From Ceratotherium simum simum (taxonomy: Eukaryota > Chordata > Mammalia > Perissodactyla > Rhinocerotidae), in the NCBI RefSeq assembly GCF_000283155.1, contig NW_004454240.1, positions 2,713,790-2,777,789 on the forward strand: 64,000 nt of DNA, in the 5' to 3' direction. The position numbers and the translations under genes are program-made. Under the pieces are notes generated by a model that was given only the letters and a program-made list of their open reading frames with translations, was not told the origin of the DNA and did no database searches. This document shows, piece after piece, positions 46,127 through 59,480 of this stretch (within the stretch, counting starts at the first letter, position 1; every line of letters begins with the position of its first letter).

Positions 46127-47200
46127 GATGCAAAACTGGTGCATATCCACAGGACAATAACCAAATGCATTGCACCAAACAAAATTCATTTGCATTTCTA
46201 GGAATAAGAATAATTTGCATTGCTCTTGGTTTTGTGCAATTTAATAGAGTTGTCAAATAGCTCAAAGCCAATGAAAGGCACATAACACAGAAGAGTGCAC
46301 AAGTCAGGACATCCAGTAATCTTTTTTGTTCATTCAAAGTCTTGCGCAAATTTCTTTGACACTAGAAAGAACTGTTGCAATCAGACTGCTTTAAGGTCAG
46401 CAGGCCTATAAGCTTTGGGGCCCTGGCAGGAGGCAGCCAGAGGGATGGCCTAAGGAAACTGTTGGAAGTGTAACTTGATACTTACAAGAGAATTAGCAAT
46501 GCCCAAAACGGATTAAAGAAACCAAGCATGGCTTTTCCAAAGCCTCAGGAGCTAGAAAATCTGACAAGTGGAGAGACCCACCCATGAGACTGAAAGCAGC
46601 TGGTGGTGGCCTGAGAAGTTCTGTATAAAGGAAAACACATGTCTCCCTTGGCTACTCTATCTTGTAGAGCCCAACTCAGGACATCTGGTTGAAATACAAC
46701 ACCTTGATTCTTGCTTGGCAACAAAATGCAAGTAAATACAATCCCCCTGAGCAGCCCCACTGGGAAAATTCAGGAACACATTAGGGAGGATTCTGCCAAT
46801 TTTTCTAGTACTTCACATACTGTGTAACTGATTTTCTATTAAGTGCTTATATACCTTTGGGTTTTATGTATCCCCGAAAACCAGCAGAGGTCCAGAAATC
46901 AAAAGCAAGCTGGAGATGTCTGGCATCCTGGCATGTCTTATGTAGTGTTGAAGAGCAACATGGGACATGGGCTAGCCTCAAGGCTTTTGTAGTTGCCCCT
47001 TTTCCCCTCTCCCCTCTCCAGCAACAACCCACGCCATTAGGCAGCCAGAAAAGGCACGAAACAGACAATTCATACACACAAAAAATAGGAAAAAAAAAAT
47101 GAGACAATGGACTAGGATTCAGGAGGCACCCAGATCTAATCTCAGATCTAAGATTCCTTCTGGTTCTTAGACGATGCAATTTAACACATTTGACCACACT
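46127..47200. other. No gene or clear element seen
   Basis: Apparently single-copy. A 165-codon minus-strand ORF at 46847-47344 has no recognisable domain and no coding-type composition. Confidence 0.5.
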
Positions 47201-47204
47201 GACA

Positions 47205-47790
47205 CTAAAGAACAATAACCGTTTTATACTTATTAAAGTAGTAAATATTATCAAACACAATGTTGGCTTGGCTTGGAGGAAGAGGATGGAAAGATATCCT
47301 CCCAGTGTTCCAGCAGCAGGTAAGGGCAATTTGGCAATACACATCAGAAGTCATAAAAAAATATTCATGCCCTTTCATGTAGTAATTCCACTCCTGGAAA
47401 TTTGTCTTTAAGGTAATCATTCAAAAGAAGGAAAAAACTATATATACAAATACATTTTACATGCCATTATGAATAATCTCAAAAATAGCCAAATGTCCAA
47501 CAAAATCAGAATAGTTAAGTGAATTAAGACATGTAGATTGAATGGAATATTATGTGGACAATAAAAATCATAATTCTGAGGACTGCAATAAACGTAGAAA
47601 AGCCTACACACAATAACATTAAGAAGTTAAGAGGCAAATATAGAACACACAATTGTATAGACATTTTCATTGTAAGTCTATAAAAACGTATCTCCAGAAA
47701 CAATTATGTTTGGTGGTGGGATTACAGATAAATTTTTTTTTCCTTTTATGGAATAAAGTTTCTAAAATAAGTTAAAAATAAATTTAAAAC
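47205..47790 (+). mobile_element. Old L1 3' end
   Basis: gtagtaattccactcctgg, gaataatctcaaaaatagcc, gaatggaatattatgtggac and ggtgggattacagataaat follow a degraded L1M-type 3' end. Confidence 0.55.
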
Positions 47791-48109
47791 AAATAAATAA
47801 ATGAAACAAGTGTTGGTCTAACACCTAGGAGCCTAATATTGAAATCTCTTTTCTCTCTGGGCTGCCCTTCTAAATCTACCAGCTCCTGCTATCTGCTTCT
47901 AATCCTGGAGGAGGGAAAGGAGAAAACAAGGGTTGTTGCTAAAGGAGAGGTACTCAAGAAAATGTGCCTATGACGCCAGAAAACGTATTACTGCTGAATG
48001 CCTCTGCTTACTGTGCTGTGAATTGAGCATTCCAATGGACTAGTTTCTCCTCCATGCCTCCATTTAAATTTATTTAAGAATAGAAAACATTTATTTTCAG
48101 CAACTATGA

Positions 48110-48500
48110 AAATAAGTATTTCTTTTCCAGAGGACATAATAGTTACTTTTTATTTATTAAATGTTTATTTAAATAGGTGTTATAACAATAATAAAGAATG
48201 GCTAAAAATCATAACATTTATAATTCCATCACATGAACAATTTTCCCTTTCTGAATGTTACCTTCAATGAGTATATGATTTTTACATATTGCAACTACAG
48301 TATACATGCCATTTTGAATTGTTTTCTCTTATCATTGTATCATAAGCATGTTTTCATTTCTTTGGTCTTCATAGTTATCATTTTAATGACTGCATAGTAT
48401 TCTCTAATGTTAATGGATCATCATTTATCAAACTGTGACCCTAGTCTTGGTTCATCCTAGGTTGTTTACAATTTTTTGCTAGCCTCCATTTCATTCTGAT
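48110..48500 (-). mobile_element. Probable old L1 fragment, minus strand
   Basis: atcataagcatgttttcatt, gactgcatagtattctctaa and ctaggttgtttacaattttt resemble reverse L1M 3' text. Weak. Confidence 0.4.
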
Positions 48501-48794
48501 GAAAAAGAAAGAAGGTCTTTTGAGGAGTATTGTCTAACTGATTAAGGTAAAAGCCTTCCAACCCTTTTTTGAAAGCCTATACTTGGCTTTCCAATATTCT
48601 AGACCAGGGATTGTCCATTAAGATGACTCTCAGAGAGAAGGCAGCCAACATATAGATTTTGGAGAGTGCTGGCAGTTGGAATAAAGCTGCTGCTGGGTTT
48701 TGCCTTGTTCTGTCTCTGGCGAGATAGGGAAATGTCCCTCCTAAGGAATATATCAGAAGGAAAGCATTAAACTTGTTTTGCTGGGCTGGACAGG

Positions 48795-48950
48795 GGTTTC
48801 AATAGACCTAGATTCACATCCCAGCTCTAGCTTTTACTAGCTGTGAATTTGGCACACTGCTCTTAAACTGGGCCTCAAGTTGTCATCTGTAAATAAAGAA
48901 CTGGACTAGATGATGTTGGAGGTCCTAATTCTGACATGCTATGACTCTAG
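48795..48950 (+). repeat. MIR SINE
   Basis: ctagattcacatcccagctc, ctagctgtgaatttggcac and gaactggactagatgatgt fit a forward MIR. Confidence 0.6.
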
Positions 48951-48959
48951 TTATTGGTC

Positions 48960-50815
48960 TGCTCTGGAATCTTGTTCACTTCCTGTCTTAACCAATCTAA
49001 ACATTCACTTCCCAAAGCCCTTGATTCACTTTTGACTCCCTCACTCTCAGGAAATAACCTTGACTTCACCTTCTACTTGACTGAGACTCTCTAGTTATCT
49101 TCCAGTATGAGCTACACTCCTCCCTTACCCAGTCTCTTCTCCTTCTCTCCTACGTCAGAGAAAGAAATTTGTCTTACTCCTTGCTTTTAATCCCAACCAC
49201 TTCTACTTCTGTAGAGACTGTGCTCTATTAATTATATCCTGTCAACAACGTTTTCAATTTCTCCCTCTCTTCTGCTTCCTTCCTCTGTCTATAAACACAC
49301 TCAGATATTTCTCATTCTAAAAACCTTCCCTGGATCTAGTCACCACCTCAAGATTTTGTCCTTCCCTTTCCTTTTGCCACCAAACTGAAAACTGTTCATG
49401 TATACACATATCTATATTTCCTCTACAAGGCCACCAATAACAGTCTAATGCCACTTATTCCCTTAAATTATTTTCCTCTGCTAACTGCTTCTTCTGTTGG
49501 CTTTGTTAGGGCCTCTTCTCCTACTTCCAATAGTAGATTATTCTGAAACATACTGTTAACTAAGGAAGTAGGATATAAGATTACATGCATACTAGTTAAA
49601 AGAGGTATATTAAAAGCCTGGGAGGAAGAAATACTTCCAAATGATAAAATGGTTGATTTAGGTGATTAGATTTTTTTCTATTTTTACTTTCCAAATTTCC
49701 TATAATATTGTTATATTACTTTTGTAATTAAAATTAGTTTTTAACAGAAAAAGAAAATAAATATTGGTGCTATCCCCAATTCTACCCTTGGTCCTCTTTG
49801 TCCTCTCTTGCCTCTCTTTCTCCTTTGGTGATATCATCTATTCCCAAGCATTCAATCATACCCTCACTGACAATAACTCACATACCTATATCTTTAGTCC
49901 CTGCTGATTTCTTGGATTTCTAGCCACCTGTTGGAGGTACTTGCTACTATTTTACATTCAACATGATCTTTTCTATCTGAGACATTAGTAAGAAACCTTA
50001 ACATATCCATAATATAAGCCATTTCTTCACTCTCCAAAGCTAACAGGTAAGTCCTTTTCACCCTGGGCTAAACCACTGTCCCTTAACTGGATAACTGCAA
50101 CAACCCTCTAGTTGGTCTTTCCACTTTCTTCTTTACTCTGTTCATATACCAATGTGTATAATCTGCTTAAAATATGAAGCAGATCACGGTACTCCCCTCC
50201 TTAAAACTCTCCAATGATTTCCATCTCAATCAGAATAAAATCCTAAATCCTTACCATTGTCGATAGGGTACTACATAATCTTGACTTTAGCTGCATCTCT
50301 GAGCTCATCTCCTCTCCCTGGAGATATCCTCTGCTTCAACTCTCTTCTTTCTTTACCCCTTCCTCCCAACTCCGTACAACTCTCTTGCTTCAGGGCTGTT
50401 GCACATGCTGTTCCCTCTGCCTTGACTGTCCTTTATTCTCCCCGACTCCTCCACACCCATTTTTCGACATGAGAGAGTATAGCTTCTTCCTTCTCATCCT
50501 TCAGCTCTCAGCCTCAATATCGCCTCCTTACAGAGGCTTCCCCAGATCACTCTGTCAAAAGGAGGTCCATTCATGTTGGTCACCATTACAGCACCCTGTC
50601 CATTTCTTTCAGAGCATTTCTCAAAATTTTTAATTTCAATTATTTGTTTGCTTTTTGGTTTACTGTCAGTCTCCTTCTCTGGACTGTGGGTTCTATGAGA
50701 GTGGAGCCCACTTTTATTTTGTCCATTGCTGTATAACCCAGAGCCTGGAATAGTGCTTGACATGTAGTAGACCCTCAATAAGTATATGTCAAATAATTGA
50801 TTGAGTGAATGACTT
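48960..50815 (+). repeat. L2 (LINE-2) interrupted by a small L1
   Basis: The part from about 49900 is a clear forward L2 (ctggataactgcaacaaccc, gcttcagggctgttgcacat, cttacagaggcttccccag, agaccctcaataagtatatg). 48960-49540 is C/T-rich and probably earlier L2 sequence, less sure. Confidence 0.6.
49545..49760 (+). mobile_element. Small old L1 3' end inside L2
   Basis: aagcctgggaggaagaaata, then tttttctatttttactttcc and acttttgtaattaaaattag resemble an L1M4/HAL1-type 3' terminus. Confidence 0.45.
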
Positions 50816-51369
50816 GTTATGATTATGATTTGGTTTCCTTGAATGTTTGCTAAGTATGTAAAATGGGCCAGACATTTTTACATAAACTACATCATTTAAT
50901 TCTTTTGGAGGTATCTTAAGCAGAGATTTTTTAAATTAAACTTTTAATTTTGAGACAATTGTAGATTCATATGCAGTTGTAAAAATAATACATAGAAATC
51001 TCATTTACCCTTCACCCAGTTTCCTCCAATGGCAACATCTTGCAAAACTGTAGTACGCCATCACAACCTTGATATTGACATTGACACAATGCACTAGATT
51101 TATTCAGATATCCCAATTTTACTTGGACTCAGTTGTGTGTGTGTGTCTATTTACTTCTATACAGTTTTATCACATGTGTAGGTTCTTCTATCCATCACCA
51201 AAGTCAAGATACAGAACAGTTCCATCACTATAAGGATCTCTCATGTTGCCCTTTAAGACCACACACACCGTTTTCCCATACATCCCCTGTCCCATCCCAT
51301 CTTGAACCCCTGGCAACCACAAATCTGTTCTCCACTTCTATAGTTTTGTCATTTCAAGAATATTATATA

Positions 51370-52702
51370 CTCACACATCTATGGACAGCTAATTTTCGAC
51401 AAGGGAGCCAAGAACGTACGATGGAGAAAGGAAAGTCTCTTCAACAAATGGTGTTGGGATAACTGGGCAGCCACATACAAAACAATGAAAGTAGACCATT
51501 ATATTACACCATATGCAAAAATTAACTCAAAATGGATTAACGACTTGAATGTAAGACCTGAGACCATGAAACTTCTAGAAGAAAACATAGGCAGTACACT
51601 CTTCAACACTGGTCTTAGCAACATATTTTCAAGCACCATGTTTGACTGGGCAAGAGAAACAATAGAAAAAATAAACAAAAAAGCTTCTGGACAGCAAAAG
51701 AAACCATCAGCAAAATGAAAAGACAACCTAACAATTGGGAGAAGATATTTGTAAACCATATATCTGATAAGGGGTTAATTTCCAAAACGTATAAAGAGCT
51801 CATACACCTCAACAACAAAAACCTAACAATCCAATTGAAAAATGGGCAAAAGACCTGAACAGACATTTCTCCAAAGAAGATATATAGATGGCCGACAGGC
51901 ACATGAAAACATGTTCAGCATCATTAACTATCAGGGAAATGCAAATCAAAACTACAATGAGTTATCACCTCACACCTATCAGAATGGCTATAATTAACAA
52001 CACGGGAAACAACAAGTGTTGGAGAGGATGTGGAGAGACGGGAACTCTCATACACTGCTGGTGGGAGTACAAACTGGTGCAGCCACTATGGAAAACAGTA
52101 TGGAGATTCCTCAAAAAATTGAGGTTAGAACTACCATATGATCCAGCTATTCCACTGCTGGGTATTTATCCAAAGAACATGAAAACACCAATGTGTAAAG
52201 ATACACGCACCCCTGTGTTCATTGCAGCATTATTCACAATAGCCAAGACTTGGAAGCAGCCTAAGTGCCCATCAAGGGACAAATAGATAAGGAAGATGTG
52301 GTATATATACACAATGGAATACTACTCAGCCATAAGAAACGATGAAATCCAGCCATTTCTGACAACATGGATGGACATTGAGGGTATTATGCTAAGCGAA
52401 ATAAGTCAGAGGCAGAAAGTCAAGTACTGTATGATCTCACTCATAAATAGAAGATAAAAACAACAACAAACAAACACGTAGAGACAGAGATTGGATTGGT
52501 GGTTACCAGAGGGGAAGGAGGGAGGAAGGAGGGCGAAAGGGATGATTAGGCACATGTGTGTGGTAATGGATTGTAATTAGTATTTGGGTGGTGAACATGA
52601 TGTAATCTATGCAGAAATAGAAGTATAATTGTGTACACCTGAAATTTATACAATGTTATAAACCAATGTTACTGCAATAAAAAAAAAGAAAAGAAAGAAA
52701 AA
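51370..52702 (+). mobile_element. Young 5'-truncated L1 with perfect TSD
   Basis: ORF2 C-terminal segment and 3' UTR (gtacacctgaaatttatac, aaccaatgttactgcaataa) with an A-rich tail at 52678-52702. Perfect 14-bp TSD aagaatattatata at 51356-51369 and 52703-52716. ORF2 is split into several frames. The same family is at 36524 and 59332, suggesting a recent perissodactyl L1 lineage. Confidence 0.9.
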
Positions 52703-52944
52703 AAGAATATTATATAAATGGAATCAGACAGCATATAACCTTGTGGGGTTAGATTTTCACTCAGGATAATTACCTGGAGATTTACCCAAGTTGTGTGTAT
52801 CAATAGTTCATTCCTTTTTATTGCTAAGTAGTATTCTGTGGTATGGATTACCACAGTTTATTTAATCATTCACTTGAATGCTATCTGGGTTGTTTCTAAT
52901 TTTTGACTGTTATGAATAAAGCTGCTATGAACATATGTGTATAG

Positions 52945-53180
52945 GATTTTTAAATTGAGATATAATTGACATATAGCATTGTATTAGTTTTAGGTGTACA
53001 ACATAATGATTTGATATATGTATACATTGCAAAATGATTTTTACAGTAAGTTAACATCCATCACCACGCATAGTTACAATATTTTTTTCATGTGATGAGA
53101 AATTTTAAGATCTACTCTCTTAGCAACTTTCAAATATACAATACAGCATTGTTAACTGTAGTCACCATGCCATGCACAGG
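52945..53180 (-). mobile_element. Nested L1 3' end, minus strand
   Basis: aaattgagatataattgaca, ttagttttaggtgtacaac, gatctactctcttagcaac: the same family as the nested copy at 15752. Host L1 text resumes at caggtttttgtgtgaac. Confidence 0.7.
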
Positions 53181-55039
53181 TTTTTGTGTGAACATAGATT
53201 TTCATTTCTCTGGAAGAGAAATTGCTCAGGAGTGCTATTGCTGTGTCGTGTGTTAGTCACATGTTTAGTTTTATAAGAAACTGTCAAATTGTTTTCCAGA
53301 GTGGCTGTACCATTTTACATTCCCACTAGCAATGTATGAGTGATCCAGTTTATCTGCATCCTCACCAGCACTTGGTGTTGTCACTATTTTTTTTTTATTT
53401 TAGCCATTCTGATAGGTGTGTAGTGATATCTCCTTGTACCCATAATATAGAGCAATTTTCTTTGCCCCAATGTTTAGCGATGTTGACATATTTTCATGAG
53501 CTTATTTGCCATCTGTGTATCTTCTTGATCTCTTCATGTCTTTTACCCATTTTCTAGCTGGATTGAATTATTTGCTGTTAAGTTTTTGGAGTTATTTAAA
53601 TATTCTAGACACAAGTTCTTTCTTCAAATATGTGGTTTGCAGATATTTTCTCCCAGTCTGTAGCTTGTCTGTTCATCCCCTTAACATAGTCTTTCACAAA
53701 GCAAAAGTTTTTTTAACTTTGATAAAATCCAATTTACCAATATTTCCTTTTATGGATCATGCTTTCAGTGTAAAGTCTAAGAACTCTGACTAGTCCTGTA
53801 TCTTGGAGGTTTTCTCTATTTTTTTTTCCAAATTTTTTATAGTTTTACATTTTACTTTTAAGTCTGTGATCCATCTTGAGTTAATTTTGTATTAGATGTG
53901 AGGTTTAGATGGAGGTTCATTTTTCTGCCTATAGATGTTCAATCGCTCTAGCACCATTTGTTGAAAAGTCTATGCTTCCTCAATGGAATTGGTTTTGCAC
54001 CTTTGTCCAAAATCAGTTGGGCATATTTGTGTGGTTCTATTTCTAGGTTCTCTATTCTGTTCTATTGATCTATGTGTCTATCCTTCTTCCAATATGACAC
54101 TGTTTTGATTACTGTGGCTATATAGTAGGCCTTAATATTGGGTAGAATGATTTTTCCCACTTTATTCTTCTTTTTCAGGATTGCGTTAATCTAGGTACTG
54201 TGCCTTTCCATATAAATTTTAGAATAATCTTATCTATGTCCACAAAAAAAAACCTTGCTGGGATCATTTAATTTAACAGCTTTGTTGAGATATAATTGGC
54301 ATACAGCAAAATTGCACATATTTAAAATACACAATTTAGTAAGATTTGACATATATACACACACCACAATTAAGATATTGAACATATCCCTCACTCTTTA
54401 AAGTTTCCTCAGGCTCCTTTGAAATCCCTCCCCTTTCAGCCTTGTCTCAAGGCAACTACTGACCTGATTTCTGCCATTACGTAATAGTTTGCATTTCTTA
54501 GAGTTTTACATAAATGTAATGATATGGAATAGTTTATTCCTTTTTAATGCTGAGAGGTATTCTATTGTATGTATTCTATTGTACACGTCACAGTATTTAT
54601 CCATTCCCCAACTGAGAGACATTTGAGTTGTTTCCAGTGTTTGACCACTACAAATAAAGTTTATATGAACGTTGATGTACAAGTATTTATCTTGACACGT
54701 TTTAATTTCTTCTTGGGTAAAAACGTAAGAGTAGTATGGCTGGATCATACGGCAAATGTATGTTTAACTTTTTAAGAACCTGCCAAACTGTTTTCCAAAA
54801 TGGTTGTACCATTTACATTCCCACCTACAATGTATGAGAGTTCCAGTTCCTCCACCTCCTTGTTAACTCTTGGTATGGTCAAAATTTTAATTTTAACCAT
54901 TTTAATAGTACATATCTCATTGCAGTTTTATTTACATTTCCCCAATGACTAATGATGTTGAGAATCTTTTCATGTGATTATTTGCCATCCATATGTCTTC
55001 TTTGGTGAAATGTCTGTTCATATCTTTTGCCCATTTTTT

Positions 55040-55343
55040 CTTTTTTTTTTTGTGAGGAAGATCAGCCCTGAGCTAACATCCATGCCAATCCTCCTCTTTT
55101 TGCTGAGGAAGATCGGCCCTGAGCTAACATCCATTGCCAATCCTCCTCCTTTTTTCCCCTTATTCTCCCCAAAGCCCCAGTAGATAGTTGTATGTTATAG
55201 TTGCATATCCTTCTAGTTGCTGTATGTGGGATGCTGCCTCAGCACGGCTGAACAAGTGGTGCGTGGGTGCGCACCAGGGATCCCAACCTGGGCCGCCAGT
55301 AGTGGAGCGTGCGCACTTAATCGCTAAGCCATGGGGCCAGCCC
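55040..55343 (-). mobile_element. ERE SINE, full length
   Basis: Reverse ERE ending gccatggggccagccc with a T run at 55040-55050 and both 3' units. Inserted in the L1 between gcccattttt and gggttgtttg. Confidence 0.92.
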
Positions 55344-55535
55344 TGGGTTGTTTGTTTTTTTTAGTGTTAAGTTTCAACAGTATTTTATATATTCTGGGTA
55401 CTGGTCCTTTACCAGATATATGCTTTGCACATATAGTTTCTCATTTTTTTTGTGGATTGTCTTCCTATTTTCTTCAACATACTTTTGAAGAACAAAAATT
55501 TTTCATTTTTATTAAATCCAATTTATCAATTTTTT

Positions 55536-55765
55536 GTGTGTGTGTGAGGAAGATCAGCCCTGAGCTAATATCCATGCCAATCCTCCTCTTTTTGCTGAGG
55601 AAGACTGGCCCTGAGCTAACATCTGTGCCCATCTTCCTCCACTTTATGTGGGATGCCGCCACAGCATGGCCTGACAAGCGGCTTGTTGGTGCGCGCCTGG
55701 GATCTGAACCCAGGTCTCCAGCAACGGAACACGTGCACTTAGCCACTACGCCATTGGGCCGGCCC
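55536..55765 (-). mobile_element. ERE SINE
   Basis: Reverse ERE ending cattgggccggccc. The tail is gtgtgtgtgt rather than a pure T run. TSD tatcaattttt at 55524-55535 and 55766-55777 (12 bp including the T run). Confidence 0.92.
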
Positions 55766-57699
55766 TATCAATTTTTTTATGGATTATGTTTTTGGTGTCA
55801 TATCTAAGAAACTTTTGCCTAACCCAAGTTCACAAGGGTTTTTTCTATTTTCTTCTAGAAGTTTTATATTAGATCTATGATCTTCTATCTAGAAGTATTA
55901 CGTTTAGGTCTATGATCCATTTTGAGTTAATTTTTTTATAGATGCAAGGTATGGATAGAATTTCTTTTTTTACATACAGATATACATCCAATTGTTTTAA
56001 CATCATTTATTAAAAAGATTATTGTTTCCCCACTGAATTGTCTATTTATATTTGTGAAAAATCAGTTGTCCATATATGCATAAATCTATATGTGGACTTT
56101 CTATTTTGTTCCATTGATCTATTTATCTATTTTGCACTAATATCATGATGTCTATATTACTGCAGCTTTAAAAGAAGTCTTGAAATCAAGTAATATTACC
56201 CCTCTAACTTTGTTCTTCTTCAAAGTTGTTTTAGCTATTCTACGTCCTTTGCATTTCCATATGAAGTTTAAGATCAGCTCATCAATTTCTATAAGAGCCT
56301 GTAGGGATTTTGATTGGGATTGCATTTGTATCTATAGATTAGTTTAGGGAGAGTTGACACCTTGATAATGTTGAGTCTTCTGCTCCATAAACATGATATA
56401 TCTCCCCAATTATTTGGGTCTTCAATTTCTCTCAGCAATGTTCTGTAATTTTCAATGTTCAGATCTTTCACATCTTTTGTCAGATTCATCCATAAGTATT
56501 TTGGATTAGTTATTGGTTTAGTTATCACTAAGTATTTTGTTGCTATTGCTAATGGTGTTGTTTTCTGAACTCGGCTTATCGATTTTTCATTGCTAGTATA
56601 TAGAAACACAATTTTTATATATTGATCTTGTATTCTGCAATCTTGATAAACACACTTAAATGTTTAAGCAGATTTTCTGAAAAATTCTATAAGATTTTAT
56701 ACATAGATTATTATGTCTGTGAATAAAGATAGTTTAACTTCTTCCTTTCCAATCCGACTTCTTTTATTTCTTTGTCTTGCCTGATTGCACTGGCTAGAAA
56801 TGTTGAATACAATGTTGAATACAATGTTCCTGTTCCTGATCTTTCACCAAGAGGTATGATACTAACTGTAGTTTTTTTGTAGATGCTTTTCATCAGGTTG
56901 AGGGAAGTTCTCTTCTCTTTCTGCTTTGCTGAGAATTTATATCAGAAATGGATACTGAATATTGTCAAGTGCTTTTTCTGCATTTTTTAAGATGATCATA
57001 TAGTTTTTCCTTTTTAGTTTGTTAATATAGTGAATTACATTGACTGATTTTCAAATGTTAAACCATCTCTGCATTTCTGGGAAAAATCACACTTTGTCAT
57101 GATGTATTATTATCTTTTTTATGAATTGTTGGATTCAATTTGCTGAAATTTTGTTTAGAAAACTTTTGTATCAAGGTAGTGCTGGCCTCATAGAAAATAT
57201 TTTACTATCAATTGTTATGAGTTGGGAAATATTCCCTTCTCTTCAAATTTCTGGAGAAGTTAGTATAGAATTGGCACTTTTGGTAGATTTCACCAGTGAA
57301 GTCATTTGGGGCCTAGCATTTCTTTATTGGAAGATTTTTTTTTTAGAATATTTTCCTTTTTTATTAATTTTCCTTTTTAAAAATTTTCTTTTGTGGCAAG
57401 AGTTTTAACTACCAATTCAATTTCATTAATATAGGGCTATTTAGATTATCCAATTTTTCTTATGTGAGCTTTAGTAGTTTGTTTCTTTCAAAGAATTCAT
57501 CCATTTCGTCTAAATTGTCAAATCTATAGGCATATAGTTGTTCAGATTATTCCATCATCATTTTAATATTCTGTGGAATCTGTAGTGATGTCACTTCTCT
57601 AGTTTCTGGTATTAGCAATACATGTCATCTCTATGTTTTCTTGGTCAGTCTGGCTAGAGGTTTATCTATTTTCTTTATCGTTTTAAAGAACCAGCTTTT

Positions 57700-58943
57700 C
57701 CGAGAAATAAACCCATGCTTATATAGTCAATTAATCTATGACAAAGGAGGGAAGAATATACAATGGGGACAAGATAGTCTCTTCAATAAATGGTGTTGGG
57801 AAAACTGGACAGCTACGTGAAAAGAATGAAACTGGACCACTTTTCTTATACTGTATACAAAAATAAACTTGTAATGAATTAAAGACTTAAATGTAAGACC
57901 TGAAGCCATAAAACTCCTAGAAGAAAACATACAACGTAAGCTCCTTGACATCAGTGTTAGCAATATTTTTTTGGATCTGTCTCCTCAGGCCAGGGCAACA
58001 AAAGTAAAAATAAACAAATGGGACTACATCAAACTGAAAAGCTTTTGCACAGCGAAGGAAACCATCAACAAAATGAAAAGACAATCTAACAGTTGGGAGA
58101 AGATATTTGCAAATGGTATATCTGATAAGGGGTTAAAATCCAAAGTATATAAAGAACTCAATAGCAAAAAACCACACAATCTGATTAAAAAATGGGCAGA
58201 CGATCTGAATAGACATTTTTCCAAAGAAGACATACAGATGGCTAAGAGACACATGAAAAGATGCTCAACATCACTAATCATCAGGGAAATGCAAATCAAA
58301 ACAACAAGATATCACCTCACACCTGTTGGAATGGCTATTATCAAAAAGACAAGAAATAACAAGTGTTGGTGAGGATGTGGAGAAAAGGGAACCCTTGTGC
58401 ACTGTTGGTGGGAATGTAAATTGGTGCAGCCACTATGGAAAACAGTATGGAGACACCTCAGCTTATTTTACTACTCAGCCATAAAAAAAGAAAGAAATGT
58501 TGCCATTTGTGACAATATAGATGGACCTAGAGAGTATTACACTAAGTAAAATAAGTCAGAGAGAAAGACAAATATTGTGTAATTTCACTTATATGTGGCA
58601 TCTAAAAACAAAACAAATGAACAAACAAAAAACAGAAACAGACTCATAGACACAGAGAACAAACTGGTTGCCAGAGGGGAGAGAAGTAGAGGGATGGGTG
58701 AAATAGGTGAAGGGGATTAAGAGATATGAACTTACAGTTATAAAATAAATAAGTTATGGGGATGTAATGTACTGCATAGGGAATATAGTCAATAATACTC
58801 TAATAACTTTGCATGGTGACAGATGGTAACTAGACTCCTCATGGTGATCATTTCATAATGTATATAAATGTTGAATCACTATGTTGTACACCTGAAACTA
58901 GTATAATATTGTATGTCAACTATACTTCAATAGAAAACAAAAA
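57700..58943 (+). mobile_element. L1 insertion with internal deletion
   Basis: 5'-truncated ORF2 and 3' UTR of an L1 ending acttcaatagaaaac plus A tail. Perfect 15-bp TSD aaagaaccagctttt at 57685-57699 and 58944-58958. At about 58460 the text jumps from tggagacacctcag to the actactcagccataaa block, skipping roughly 200 bases present in related L1s. Confidence 0.88.
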
Positions 58944-59331
58944 AAAGAACCAGCTTTTGGTTTCATTGATTTTTCTCTGTTGTTTCCTGTCATTGATTTC
59001 CACTCTGATTGTTATTATTATTTCCTTTCTTCTGCTTATTTTTGGTCTAATTTGCTCTTCTTTTTGTAATTTCTTAAGGTTGAAGCTGACGTCATTGGCT
59101 TTAGACCTTTTGCTCTTTTCTAATATAGCTGTTTTTGTACTATAAATTTTCCCCTTCACACTGCTTTAGTAGCATCCCACAAATTGTGATATGTTCTGTT
59201 TTCATTTTTGTTAAGATTAACATATGTTCTAATTACCCTTTAGATTTCTTCTTTGACTAATGGGCTATTTAGAAAGGTGTTATTTTGTTTTTAAATATTT
59301 GGAGATTTTCCAGGTATCTTTCTGTTACCAA

Positions 59332-59480
59332 TTTACTTTTTTTATTGAAGTAACATGGTTTATAACATTATATAAATTTCAGGTGTACATCATATTTCAA
59401 TTTCTGTATAGATTACATCATGTTCACCAACCAAAGACTAATTACAATCCATCACCATACACGTATGCCTAATTGTCCCT
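59332..59480 (-). mobile_element. Very short 3' end of the young L1 family
   Basis: ttttttattgaagtaacatg, then gtttataacattatataaat and aggtgtacatcatatttc is the reverse complement of the last ~145 bp of the L1 family at 51370. Inserted in the long L1. Confidence 0.8.

Larger units (their letters stand above)
50920..54262 (-). mobile_element. L1, minus strand, host for two later L1 insertions
   Basis: Reverse L1 3' UTR (ttgagacaattgtagattc), then ORF2 C-terminal text from 52700 to 54255 (gcactagcaatgtatgag-like, cttttacccattttctagc, tctgtgatccatcttgagtt). Ends near ccacaaaaaaaaacc. No open frame. Confidence 0.78.

Noticed and set aside
51485..52286. ORFs with reverse-transcriptase C-terminal-like peptides
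   Set aside because: They are fragments of L1 ORF2 in shifted frames within a 5'-truncated copy; no complete or functional protein.
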